In this document: in pieces, positions 54,790-64,000 of the stretch
Layout of the letters: the number at the start of each line of letters is the position of its first letter
How positions within the stretch are numbered: position 1 is the first letter of the stretch
Assembly: GCA_023548195.1 (NCBI GenBank)
Contig: JAJHZJ010000808.1
Coordinates: 4,011,182-4,075,181 of the forward strand
Direction: 5' to 3'
DNA: 64,000 bases
From: Bettongia penicillata ogilbyi
Taxonomy: Eukaryota; Chordata; Mammalia; Diprotodontia; Potoroidae
Translations under genes and position numbers: made by a program
Notes under the pieces: generated by a model
What the model was told of the DNA's origin: nothing
Databases searched by the model: none
Seen by the model: the letters and a program-made list of their open reading frames with translations, nothing else

Positions 54790-55195
54790 TCTCATTTAAC
54801 ATTTATTAAGCATCTGGTGGTTCATCCTTTTCAAAGAGGATCAATGATATTATGGGATGATATCTTCACCTGTGTGTGAATTGGATTTAAGTGAGGCAGA
54901 ACAGTACACAGCTGTCAGTCTCACTTTCTCTTCCTGAGTCTTTGAAGTCCAGTGTCAGGACAAAAGTCAAGAAACTGGTAATGACTTGGGATACAGCGAA
55001 TGATGTGGGTATCTTGGATATCTGACCAAGCTCTAAGGACTTCACAGCACCTGCCTCAGCTGCCTTCGTAGATATTGGAAAAAATTGTTTTCATCCTCCC
55101 ATTTCACCAGGGGAAGACTTCACATGATTGGGGTAAGCGTCTAGCATGTGCCAGGTATCTATCATGCTAAGCACTAGGGATAAAAATCTATTAAG
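54790..55195 (-). mobile_element. L2 3' end split by an RTE-tail element
   Basis: 'acatttattaagcatctgg' before and 'tctagcatgtgccaggtatc' after the insert join into the reverse L2 terminus. A decayed duplication is 'aagcatct'/'aagcgtct'. Confidence 0.65.
54822..55138 (-). mobile_element. RTE-related element nested in L2
   Basis: 'gtgaattggatttaagtgag', 'aggacaaaagtcaagaaact', 'tatctgaccaagctctaagg' and 'accaggggaagacttcacat' form one known marsupial/mammalian RTE-type tail, read on the minus strand. Confidence 0.6.
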
Positions 55196-55254
55196 TAGAT
55201 TTTAAAAATAATATTCGCAAAATTGTCATCAAAACATATTCCATCACAGGTATT

Positions 55255-55435
55255 TGATGGACTCAAGATTCAGAATAAGACATACATTATTAGACATGAC
55301 CAATATAAGAATTTGTTTTGCTCAAATATACATATTTGTTGCAAGGATTTGATTCCCTCCTCCAATGGGGGAAGGGAGATGGAAGAAAGATAAAATAATA
55401 CTTGTTAATTAAAAATAATTTTTTGAAACTATTCC
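55255..55435 (+). pseudogene. Old LINE-1 3' end
   Basis: 'gactcaagattcagaataag', 'acatgaccaatataagaatt' and an A/T-rich end match the older L1 3' UTR type. Confidence 0.6.
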
Positions 55436-55710
55436 ATCATGCCAGCAAGGAACAATTTCTGGAAGGTCATAAGCAGTGGTGTGCTGGTAAATGTTTGACA
55501 GCTTTCCAGAGTGAAGGAGGTGAGGAATATTCACGCAACACACTTTAAAATTTAATCTGCATTCTAAACATTTTTCCATCAGGTGATACCATCTTCAGTC
55601 TAGAGAATAAAAAATAACAATAAATTAAGATTTGCAGCACTTATTGAATGGCAAGTGTAGACTTGTACTTTACACTGAAAACTTAATAATCAGCTCTCCT
55701 GAATCAGTTT

Positions 55711-56326
55711 TTTTGGGGGGTGTGTGGACTTTTTAATTATTAATTTATTTGTTTTTAGTTTTCTACAATCACTTCGATATGTCTTAGATTTTTCCCCCTC
55801 CCTCTCATTTCTTTCCCTCTCCCTCTCCCCTTCCTCCCCAAGACAGCATGTAGTCTTATATAGGTTCTACACATACATTCTTATTAAATATATTTTCACC
55901 TTATTCATATTGCATAGAAGAATTAAAAGGAATTGAAGAAACCATGAGAAAAACTATAACAAAACAAAACATGACAGAAGAGAAAATATTCTGCTTCATT
56001 CTGCGATCCAATTCCATAGTTCTTTCTCTGGATTTGGAAGGCATTTTGCCTCATGAGTCCATTGGGAATGTTTTAGGTCCTTGCATTGCTGTGAAGGGTT
56101 AAGGCTACCAGAAAAATTCCTCGCACACTGTGGTTGTTGCTGTGTACAGAGTTCTCCTGGTTCTGCTCCTTTCACTCAGCATCAGTTCATGTAAGTCCTT
56201 CCAGGTTTCTCTGAAGTCTTCCTGTTCATCATTTCTTATAGCACAATAGTATTCCATTACATTAATATACCACAGCCTGTCAGCCATTCCCCAATTGATG
56301 GGCATCCCCTTGATTTCCAATTCTTG
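55711..56326 (-). mobile_element. 5'-truncated LINE-1 with 18-bp TSD
   Basis: 'gctctcctgaatcagttt' (55693-55710) and 'gctctcctgagtcagttt' (56327-56344) flank it. Inside: 3' UTR reverse (C/T-rich, then 'ccaattccatagttctttct'), then the ORF2 C-terminus. 56105-56362 is open on the minus strand and carries 'CAIRNDEQEDFRETW' and terminal 'VCEEFFW'. One of the best preserved L1 ends in the window. Confidence 0.92.
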
Positions 56327-56359
56327 GCTCTCCTGAGTCAGTTTGATTAGAGTCCAGCA

Positions 56360-56575
56360 CACTCCTGACCATAAGATGATAGATTTAAAACTGGAAGAAG
56401 CATTCAGGATTATCTAATTCCACCCCTTCATTTTACAGATGAGGAAACCAAAGCTCAGAGATGTTAAATTATTTGGACAAGGTCACACTGCTACTTGGCA
56501 GAGAGAGATTTGAACCCACGTCTTCTGATTTTACATCCATTATTTCTTCCGCTTTCATCACAATGCCTCCCTACC
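56360..56575 (-). repeat. MIR3-type SINE, near full length
   Basis: 'ttcattttacagatgaggaa', 'ggacaaggtcacactgctac' and 'gagatttgaacccacgtctt' are reverse MIR landmarks. Confidence 0.8.
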
Positions 56576-57249
56576 CAAGGTACTGGCTGCTAAGTTAGAA
56601 AGGTGTCAAGTACAGTCTTGGTATTAGGGTTAGCTAAGTGTGGAAAGGTTCATATTTACTTTATACTTTAAGGTTTGAAAAGATCTTTTCTTCAAACACT
56701 CCCCCTCACCATGTGCCTACCTAACACCCATATGAACACTGCATTGATGATGCCAGTATGGTAAATTTTCTTCAACCTTTCATAATAGACTCCTTCGTAG
56801 ACACCAATCCTTTTATTACTGAATACTGTCTGCTGGTTTTCAGGTGGACAGGGTCACCTGCAAATAGACTTGTTTCTACAAGTGGACCTTAACATTGATT
56901 CAAAAGGATGTATTCATAAATAGTTTGTCCATTAGCTCTAAGCAGAATTATGACATAGAGTAGAAAAGCACCACAAATCTTCACTAGACAGAACTACTAG
57001 CAGTTAAGACAAGCTACTTCTGTGGGAAACAGTATATACCCTCTGGCAAGACACCTCTGTGGGTAATATTATCCTTTTAGATTGTTCACCTGGAGGAACT
57101 CAATACTCCATATCGTTTACTAGACTGCCTTCCTGCCCCAGAAAAAAAAATACTATGAGTCTCTTGTCATTCATGAATGTTTTTTACCTCTGTCATTTCT
57201 TTTAATGAATTTTATCAACTTTTTTCCTGAGTTATTAAATTCTTTGCCT
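56576..57249. other. No recognisable content
   Basis: No gene or named repeat. Confidence 0.4.
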
Positions 57250-57378
57250 TTTAAAAGAAGGAGGCAGGAAGGGAGGGAGAGAATTTGAAACTCAAAATTT
57301 TAAAAATGAATGTTAAAAATTGTTTTTACATGCAATTGGGGAAAAATAAAATGCTAAATAAATTTTAAAAAAAAACTT
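57250..57378 (+). pseudogene. Half-L1/L1 3' terminus fragment
   Basis: 'gagagaatttgaaactcaaa' and 'attttaaaaatgaatgttaa' with A-tail: the same 3' end type as half-L1 copies A and B. Confidence 0.75.
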
Positions 57379-57479
57379 TTTTCTGAGCTGGAAATGATGA
57401 GTAGGTCAGTTTTTGAGCATTAAAAATCTAGGGACTAGTGCAGTCTATGTTTTCATAAGAGGAAGGATTTTATTTTATT

Positions 57480-58082
57480 TCTTGAGGAAAACAAAAATAA
57501 AGGTATTGTGGAAATCAAGGGAATGCCCATCATTTGGGGAATAGCTGAATAATTGGTATATGAATAGTATGGGGAATACTATTGTGCTATAAGAAATGAT
57601 GAACAGGAGGACTTTAGAGGGGCCTCGAAAGACTTATATGAACTGAAGCTAAGTGAAAGGAGCAGAACCAGGAGAACTTTGTACGCATCAACAACCACAG
57701 TGTGTGAGGAATTTTTCTGGTAGACTTAGTACTTCATTGCATTGCAAGGACTTAAAATATTCCCGATGGACTCCTGAGGTAAAATGCCTTCCACATCCAG
57801 AGAAAGAACTTAGAAATTTGATCGCAGAATGAAGTAAACCGTTTTCTTTTGTATTATGTTTTGTTTTGTTTTATGGTCTCTCCCATTCATTTTAATTCTT
57901 CTATGCAACATGACTAAGGTGAAAATGTATTTAATAGGAAGGTATGTGTAGAACCTATATAAAATTGTATGCTGTTTCAGGGAGGGAGTGTGGAGCGGAG
58001 GAGGGGAAAAATCTAAGATATATGGAAGTGACTGTAAAACACTGAAAACAAATAAAATTATTTAATTTTTAAAAAATAAAAT
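57480..58082 (+). pseudogene. LINE-1 ORF2 C-terminus and 3' UTR
   Basis: 'gggaatgcccatcatttggg', 'agaaatgatgaacaggagga', 'tgagtgaggaatttttctgg'-like text and 'acctatataaaattgtatgc' follow the same L1 subfamily as the host L1 at 16.1-17.66 kb. Confidence 0.85.
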
Positions 58083-58827
58083 ATTATCTCAATTGTTTCT
58101 GAAAAAAAAAAAGGAACGTATTAGTGTCTGGAATGGCATCCTTAAGAGAACTGAGGACCAGATGCACTTACGTGTGTGGCTGGATAAATTTCTTCCCCTG
58201 TTTCTCAGAAACAGCATGGAAGGTCATAGTGGGACTGTCTTGTTGTATTCTATTACAGTGGGGTTTCCTGATCTTTTTCTGTTTGTGACACATTGGTGAT
58301 GTAAATAGAACTTCAGGGAAACGTGATGTTTATAATTATTAGCATGATGTGATATTAATTACAAACAGAGAGGAATGAGAAGGGGCCATGGTGAGTAGGT
58401 ATTAGAAGGGATAATCTGACTCCCCTCTCCCTCTTCCCCAACAAAAACAAAAAATAATACAGTTTCTTGTAATATAATTCTCTGCTCTGGGTTCCAGAAG
58501 AGAATTTGTCACATATAGATGTAATGATCTCTGGAGTATTTTTAATGTTTCTATCTTTTTTAACATCAGTTCTCTCCAAATGATGCCATATGGCTGTGCA
58601 ATCATGGAACACCATGATCTTTTAAGAATCAAAGGGCATTGGAGATACACGTAGTCTCCATTGAGGGCATGACACACATGAGCAATGTTTACCTGTGCAC
58701 AAGCTGTTATGTAAAAGATAGCATTTACAAAATATATGATTGGAGATAGAGGTTGGGCAAGTCATAGGCAAGGGATAACAAAAAGAGATCTCAAGCTCTA
58801 CACTGGTACTTATGGAATGTTAAAAGG
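58083..58827. other. No gene recognised
   Basis: Mixed sequence; two minus-strand open frames at 58355-58677 overlap and have no known domain. Confidence 0.4.
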
Positions 58828-59298
58828 GAAGGAAGGAAGGAAGGAAGGAAGGAAGGAAGGAAGGAAGGAAGGAAGGAAGGAAGGAAGGAAGGAAGGAAGG
58901 AAGGAAGGAGGAGGAAGGAAGGAAGGAAGGAAGGAAGGAAGGAAGGAAGGAAGGAAGGAAGGAAGGAAGGAGGAGGAGGAGAAGGAAGGAAGGAAGGAAG
59001 GAAGGAAGGAAGGAAGGAGGAGGAGGAAGGAAGGAAGGAAGGAAGGAAGGAAGGAAGGAAGGAGGAGGAGGAGAAGGAAGGAAGGAAGGAAGGAAGGAAA
59101 GAAGGAAGGAAGGAAGGAAGGAAGGAAGGAAGGAAGGAAGGAAGGAAGGAGGAGGAAGGAAGGAAGGAAGGAAGGAAGGAGGAGGAAGGAAGGAAGGAAG
59201 GAAGGAAGGAAGGAAGGAAGGAAGGAAGGAAGGAAGGAAGGAAGGAAGGGAGGGAGGGAGGGAGGGAGGAAGGGAGGAAGGGAGGAAGGGAAGGAAAA
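58828..59298. repeat. GGAA microsatellite array, 0.47 kb
   Basis: More than 90 GGAA/AAGG units, broken by at least six GGAGGA-type interruptions and a GGGA-rich right end (59230-59290). It drives 170-190-codon low-complexity frames on both strands that are not genes. Confidence 0.97.
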
Positions 59299-59304
59299 GA
59301 CATT

Positions 59305-59372
59305 TTAAAGCACCTATTTTACGTCAAGCATTGATCTAGGTCCTGGAGAACAGGAATACGAAAGTGAGACAG
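59305..59372 (-). mobile_element. L2/CR1 3' fragment, left part
   Basis: 'taaagcacctattttacgtc' and 'cattgatctaggtcctggag' are reverse L2; it resumes at 59660 with 'tagtccctactttcaaggac'. Confidence 0.6.
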
Positions 59373-59374
59373 TC

Positions 59375-59652
59375 AAATGCTAATAGCTGCACTACCTGAA
59401 CTCCTATTAATGCAATGGTCAACCATGATTCCAGAAGACAGTTGATGAAACATCCTATCTACCTCCTGACAGAGAAGTAATGACCCCAGAAGGAAACATG
59501 TTTTCTGGACATGACCAGTGCTTAGATTGGTTTTTTTTGATTGTGTAGTTGGAACAAGAGATTTTTTTTCTTTTCTTGTCTTCAATGGAGGTGGTGGTGG
59601 GAGGAAGAGGAAATGGAATTTTTCATACAGAATATACAAAATTTGATTTTAA
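59375..59652 (+). mobile_element. 5'-truncated LINE-1 3' UTR with TSD
   Basis: 'aaagtgagacagtc' (59361-59374) and 'aaagtgagatagtc' (59653-59666) flank 278 bp with 'ctacctcctgacagagaagt' and 'tctggacatgaccagtgctt', old L1 3' UTR text, ending A-rich. It splits the L2. Confidence 0.8.
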
Positions 59653-59699
59653 AAAGTGAGATAGTCCCTACTTTCAAGGACTTTATATTTTTAAAAATA

Positions 59700-60341
59700 A
59701 ATATTGTTGATACATTTCATTTTTACATTACCAAGTTTTTTCCTATTATTTCTCCTCTTCATCCTTCTGGGGAGCCATCCCAAATAATAATATTTTAAAA
59801 ATACAAATGAAAGGAAATGAAAAAGAAGAAAAGAAAAAAATCAGCAAAATCAAGCAGAGCATTGAAAAACATCTGAAAAAATATGTAATGTTCCACATCC
59901 ATATACCTCCCACTTCTGCAAAGGAGAGGAGGTGGGAGTATCTTTTCATATTTCATATTGGTTCTTTGTGATTTTTTACTATTCACTTTTAATTTGTGAT
60001 TGATATTTTTTCTTTTTATGCTCTTATAGTCAATGTGTATACTATTTTCTTGGCTCTGTTTATTTCACTGTGCATAAGTTTATATAAGTCTTCCACTGTT
60101 CCCCTGTATTCATCAAATTAGACATGCCTTATAGCACAGTAATATTCCATTATCTTCATGTACCACAATGTGTTTAATGTATTAAAATGTATTATTTAAT
60201 GTATTCCTTAATCAATGGCATCTACTTTGTTTCCAATCCTTTGCTACCACAAAAATAGCGATTCCATAAGTGTTTTGGTATATATGGGAACTTTTTTATC
60301 AATTACCTACATGAGGTATATGCCTTGTAGTGGACATTTTA
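59700..60341 (-). pseudogene. LINE-1 fragment, left part of nested stack
   Basis: 'gtgcataagtttatataagt', 'cttatagcacagtaatattc' and 'ctttgtttccaatcctttgc' are reverse L1 ORF2-end text. It ends in the target site 'tagtggacatttta' (60328-60341). Confidence 0.75.
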
Positions 60342-61305
60342 GAGGCAGGTAGGCAGCTCAGTGGATAGAGTAGTGGGTCTGGAGTCAGGAAGACCTGTAT
60401 TCAAATGTGGCCTCAGAGACTCGTTAGTTGTGTGACCCTAAGCAAGTCACTTAATCTCTGTTTGCCTTAATCCATTGGAGAAGGAAGCAGCAAACCATCC
60501 CAGTATCTTTGCTAAGAAAACCCAATACAGAAAATTGAGATACTAATAATGCACTATTGGTGGAATTGATTCACTCACTCTGGAACTATGCCCAAAGGGC
60601 TATAAAACTGTGAATAACCTTTGACTCTGCAATATCACTCCCAGATTTGTATCCCAAAGAAATTTTTTAAAAAGGAAAATGATCCATATGTACAAAAATA
60701 TTTATAGTAGCTTTTTTATGGCAAAGAATTGGAGAATGACTGAACAAGTCATGGTATATGATTGTGATGAAATACTATTGTACTATAAGAAGCAATGAAC
60801 AGGATGCTTTAGAAAAACCTGGAAAGATTTACATGAACTGATACAAAGTGAAGTGAGCAGAACCAGGAGAACACTGTACACAGTAACAGCAATATTGTAC
60901 AATGATCAACTGTAAATGATTTAGCTATCCCTGACAATACAATGATTCAAGACAATTCTCAAGGACAAATGAGAAATGCTCTCTACCTCCAGAGAAAGTG
61001 TTGATGGAATCTGAATGCAGATTGAAGCATATATTTTTAAAATTTTATTTTTCTTATGGTTTTTTGGTCTATGTTTTCTTTCACAACATGGCTAATATGG
61101 AGATATGTTTTGCATGATTGCGTATAACCTACATCAAATTGCTGCCTTCTCAATTGGGGGGAGGGGTGAAGAAAAGAATTTGAAACTCAAATTAAAAAAA
61201 AAAGTTAAAAATTGTCTTTATATGTAATTGGCAATTTTTTTTTTTATTTTTAAAAAAGAAAAATCCCCATGAGGTCACATGATGACACTACTGAACAATA
61301 ACAGC
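60342..61305 (+). mobile_element. SINE split by an L1, nested in an L1
   Basis: Target duplication 'tagtggacatttta' (60328-60341) and 'tagtggaaatttta' (61306-61319). The SINE body 60342-60525 ('gtaggcagctcagtggatag' to 'gtatctttgctaagaaaacc') and its tail 61258-61305 ('aaaatccccatgaggtcaca', 'ctactgaacaataaca') are separated by a plus-strand L1. Confidence 0.85.
60535..61255 (+). pseudogene. Inner LINE-1 ORF2 end and half-L1-type 3' UTR
   Basis: ORF2 C-terminal text ('aactatgcccaaagggctat', 'ctgcaatatcactcccagat', 'gaccaggaga'-like) is followed by a 3' UTR ending 'gaatttgaaactcaaatt' and 'tctttatatgtaattggcaa'. This is an ORF2-bearing L1 with the same 3' terminus as the ORF1-only elements. 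'aagaaaaccc'/'aagaaaaatccc' may be its duplication. Confidence 0.75.
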
Positions 61306-61480
61306 TAGTGGAAATTTTATTCATTTTATTTGCATCATTCCAAATTGCTTTCCAAAAATGGTTGTACTGAACCTCAGCTCCTTCAGCAATGTGAAACCCC
61401 TCCAACCTTGATTATTCCCATCTTTAGTCATTTTTGCCAACTTTAATCTATGATTTTATTTATGGTTCTTGCTTCTCTCC
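61306..61480 (-). pseudogene. LINE-1 fragment, right part of nested stack
   Basis: 'tttgcatcattccaaattgc', 'gtgaaacccctccaaccttg' and 'tcatttttgccaactttaat' continue the minus-strand L1 broken at 60341. Confidence 0.75.
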
Positions 61481-62224
61481 CTCTGTGAACAGGTGAAATT
61501 TTAGGCACAAGGTTCTTAGATATCTTATAAATCAGTTATGTGTCATCCATACTTGTCTGGAAATCAGACTATCCTGAAGATTCTGAAATGTGCTTCCTTT
61601 TCTCCTAGAATTTTTCCATTGGTCATCAATAAAGGTTCCCATCTCCTTTCTTTTAATGACTTCAGAAGTGTACTGCAGTGCTATGAAATGTTTGAAAACT
61701 AAGTTGTAAAGGATGGAGGGCTCATTTCCAGAACTCTAATGAATTAACCAAATTGTGATTGTGTAAGACGAGGTGTTAATATGTATGGGTGTGTATGTGT
61801 GTGTGTGTGTATGTGTGGACACTGAATGAATTAGTATGCTTTCGAGAAACATATTTCAGTAGTTTTTTGGTTTGTTTTTCTGACTTTGGTGTTCTGTGGC
61901 TTTCCCAAAGTGATATGATCATGTCTTCTGCTGAATAATGCTATCAGAAGTTCTGTGCCTGAGGTCCCATTACAGTGCCACTGGCGTTTGAACTACAAAC
62001 TTTCTGACTCAACCAGGTTTAATTATGCACTGAGCTGTTCAGGTTTTCGATAGCATTTCATGAAATCTTAGTAAACTAGCATACTTGGAGAATGTTATAT
62101 TCTGACTAATTGGATACCAAAATAACTGAGAGTTGAACCAGTGATCCTCTTGTTTCAACCCTTGTAAATGTTTTTTCTTTCTTTTCCCCGCTACCCTTCA
62201 GCCCTATGGAAGACACTGCGATGA
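61481..62224. other. Unassigned with a (TG)n tract
   Basis: (TG)n at 61786-61816. No gene or named repeat otherwise. Confidence 0.4.
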
Positions 62225-62515
62225 ATATAATCTTTGCTTGGAATGCCTTCTTTCCTCTGCCTCTCAGAATCCTTATCTTGCTTCAAAGTCCAGTTCAGGC
62301 AGTATCTCCTCTCTAAAGCCTTCCTGATCACCCCTCTGTCCTTTCCCCCACCAACTGTCAATGATCTCGCCTTCATATGCTATATTCCCCAAGGAGAATA
62401 TGACCTTTCTGAGGGTTGGGATTTAAATATTTATTTTATACTACCATCACATAGCATGATGAGAAATATTGAATCGAACATAAGATTTTTGAAGTGAGTC
62501 AACAAGCATTTATTA
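62225..62515 (+). mobile_element. L2 ORF end and 3' UTR fragment
   Basis: 'cttggaatgccttctttcct', 'ttgcttcaaagtccagttca', 'taaagccttcctgatcaccc' are typical L2 ORF-end words. Confidence 0.75.
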
Positions 62516-62694
62516 AGCAAACAAAAGCAAAAACTCACTCCCTGCTCTCTGATTCCCAAGATCGCCTTCTAATGGGGAGAGACAATATATAATTTAACTA
62601 TACACGTAGAAGATCTAAGTAGATTGTGGGATATGATTACCTAATCTAGCTTAGAAGAAACCATCCACTAACTAGAATTGTGCGACCAATTGAT

Positions 62695-62815
62695 CGGCAA
62701 GTATGTACTGAGCACCTGGCAGGAACCCTATTGTGTGCTGGGCACTGTGGGGGAGATAAGACTAGTATAAACATGGTCCTTATCTATAAACGGTCTGAAA
62801 AATAAATCAAAGGAA
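62695..62815 (-). mobile_element. L2 3' end
   Basis: 'tactgagcacctggcaggaa', 'tgtgtgctgggcactgtggg' are the reverse of the L2 terminus. Confidence 0.65.
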
Positions 62816-62889
62816 AAGTTTGTCAAAGATGACCTCTACTGTGCGGGAGATTTCAGTGTGGAATCTAGGAATGTGGTTTACCCTAGAGG

Positions 62890-63125
62890 TAACAAGCATT
62901 TATGAAGCACCTATATGCCAGGTACTGTGCTAAGCATTTACAAATATTATCCCATTTGATTCTCACAACAACCCTAGGAGATAGGTGCTATCATCGTGCA
63001 CACAGAGCTGAGGAAGTTGAATAACCCAGAGCTAGGCTGGCTTACGCAGCTAGTGTCTGAGGTCACTTTTGAACTCAGGTCTTCCTGACTTTGGCTCTCT
63101 GTCTACTGAACCACCTAGTGGCAAA
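62890..63125 (-). repeat. CORE-SINE/MIR, near full length
   Basis: 'aagcatttatgaagcaccta', 'ctcacaacaaccctaggaga' and 'tttgaactcaggtcttcctg' in reverse order, ending 'tctactgaaccacctagtgg', the tRNA-like head. Confidence 0.8.
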
Positions 63126-63624
63126 TCAGGTCAGTAGGGAAATAGGATCTTTAAAAATAACAGACAGACCAATCAGATGGCAATGAGGAAACCACGAGAA
63201 ATTAGCATCATATTAATACTCTCCAAGAATGGAGTTCAGAAAAAGGGGAGCAGACAGGAACAGCTTCGTTACTATCTATACAGCAGTAAGGGAGAGCTGT
63301 TAACCAATAGGTAACCCACTTGGGAGACCTATCTCCCAAAAGGTAAATTATGATTTATTAGATTGAGGAAGCTTGAAGATAACAGGAACATCCATCTCCC
63401 ATTGCTCCGATTCTCTACGGAAAAGTAACCTTCTTTTGAATTTTCCAGATAGGTTTCGTTGTTGGGAAGAATTGCATTGACATGAATTCCTGGGCTGCTT
63501 GGCAATTTCACATTAATTTCACATAGCAAATTAATTAAAAGAATTGTGTTTTGGTAATCAAATAGCAGTATGTGTGTGAAATTGCAGTTGATAAAACATT
63601 GACTACGATGCACAAAACAGTATA
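63126..63624. other. No gene recognised
   Basis: The open minus-strand frames at 63329-63807 are AT-driven with no known domain. Confidence 0.4.
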
Positions 63625-63688
63625 TATAATAATATATCGTATATACATTAATATACAATATATATTATAATAATATATATAATAGGTT
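63625..63688. repeat. AT-rich (TA)n-like tract
   Basis: 'tatataataatatatcgtat' type low-complexity sequence. Confidence 0.85.
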
Positions 63689-63795
63689 ACTTGAGGGTAG
63701 GTACTGGTTTGGTTTTGTTTTTGTCTCTGCATCCCCAAAATGTGCACAGTGAATGGCATAGGAGTTACTTCACAAATTTTGTTGAATTGAAATGA
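63689..63795 (+). mobile_element. L2 3'-end fragment
   Basis: 'acttgagggtaggtactggt' and 'tctgcatccccaaaatgtgc' are L2 3' UTR landmarks. Confidence 0.6.
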
Positions 63796-63834
63796 AGACG
63801 AAGACACATTATCGTCAATGTCATTGTTACCTTA

Positions 63835-64000
63835 GAGGCGTCAAGGTGTTGAAGTAGATAGGGTACTCTGGGAGACCTGAGCTCAAATCCTGCCACAGAT
63901 ACTTGCTAGCCATGGGACCCAGGGCAAGTCACTTAGCTTCTCTAAAACTCAGTTTCCTCATCTATAAAATGGAAATATTAATAACGTATATCACAGGATT
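63835..64000 (+). repeat. tRNA-derived SINE/MIR running off the window
   Basis: 'gcgtcaaggtgttgaagtag' head, 'gacctgagctcaaatcctgc' and 'cccagggcaagtcacttagc', then the CORE 'tttcctcatctataaaatgg'. Cut by the window end. Confidence 0.7.

Noticed and set aside
58736..59308. 190-codon plus frame and 170-codon minus frame
   Set aside because: Both are translations of the GGAA array (KEGR and FLPS-type repeats) with no other content.

Overview
The window reads as nuclear DNA of a marsupial mammal. The grounds are the repeats: MAR1/WSINE-type tRNA-derived SINEs with RTE-like tails, marsupial-type LINE-1 with a 5' end carrying a 'gagccaagatggcagag' motif, BovB-like RTE, many old MIR/CORE-SINEs and L2/CR1 3' ends, plus low GC and few CpGs. 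I cannot tell the species. I find no convincing host protein-coding exon and no RNA gene. It looks like 64 kb of intergenic or deep intronic DNA built almost entirely from layers of transposable elements.

Layout. 0-5.4 kb: MIRs, a solo LTR (2.26-2.73 kb), an L2 with a (CA)n tract and a second LTR-like block (4.92-5.44 kb). 5.45-8.68 kb: a decayed minus-strand Ty3/gypsy pol gene in which RT, RNase H and integrase can still be read in order. 8.7-18.25 kb: a three-layer nest. A BovB-like RTE is split by a LINE-1 with an exact 16-bp target-site duplication. That LINE-1 ORF2 is itself split by two ORF1-only ('half-L1', HAL1-like) elements, each with its own duplication. The second half-L1 has an ORF1 only one base from being open. 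18-24 kb: L2 ends, an unidentified repeat pair and a minus-strand L1 holding a probable solo LTR. 24-44 kb: MIR, L2 and L1 fragments, a SINE inside a SINE (29.5 kb), a palindromic hAT-like MITE (33.0 kb), long polypyrimidine tracts (27.6-28.4 and 35.4-36.0 kb) and a 61-bp insertion matching sequence 1.3 kb away (40.5 kb). 44-64 kb: a third ORF1-then-3'UTR L1, a minus-strand L1 split by a full-length MAR1-type SINE, an (AAAAG)n array (52 kb), a 43-bp perfect tandem duplication (53.6 kb), a 0.47-kb GGAA array (58.8-59.3 kb) and a second three-layer nest of L1(-), SINE(+) and L1(+) (59.7-61.5 kb).

No genes here work together as a cellular pathway. What the window preserves is insertion history: RTE before L1 before half-L1s, and L1 before SINE before L1. 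It also shows how non-autonomous families (half-L1, SINE, a short mRNA-tail copy) depended on L1 or RTE machinery. Family names come from recognising sequence by eye. Boundaries marked by target-site duplications are exact; the others are good to about 10-50 bases.
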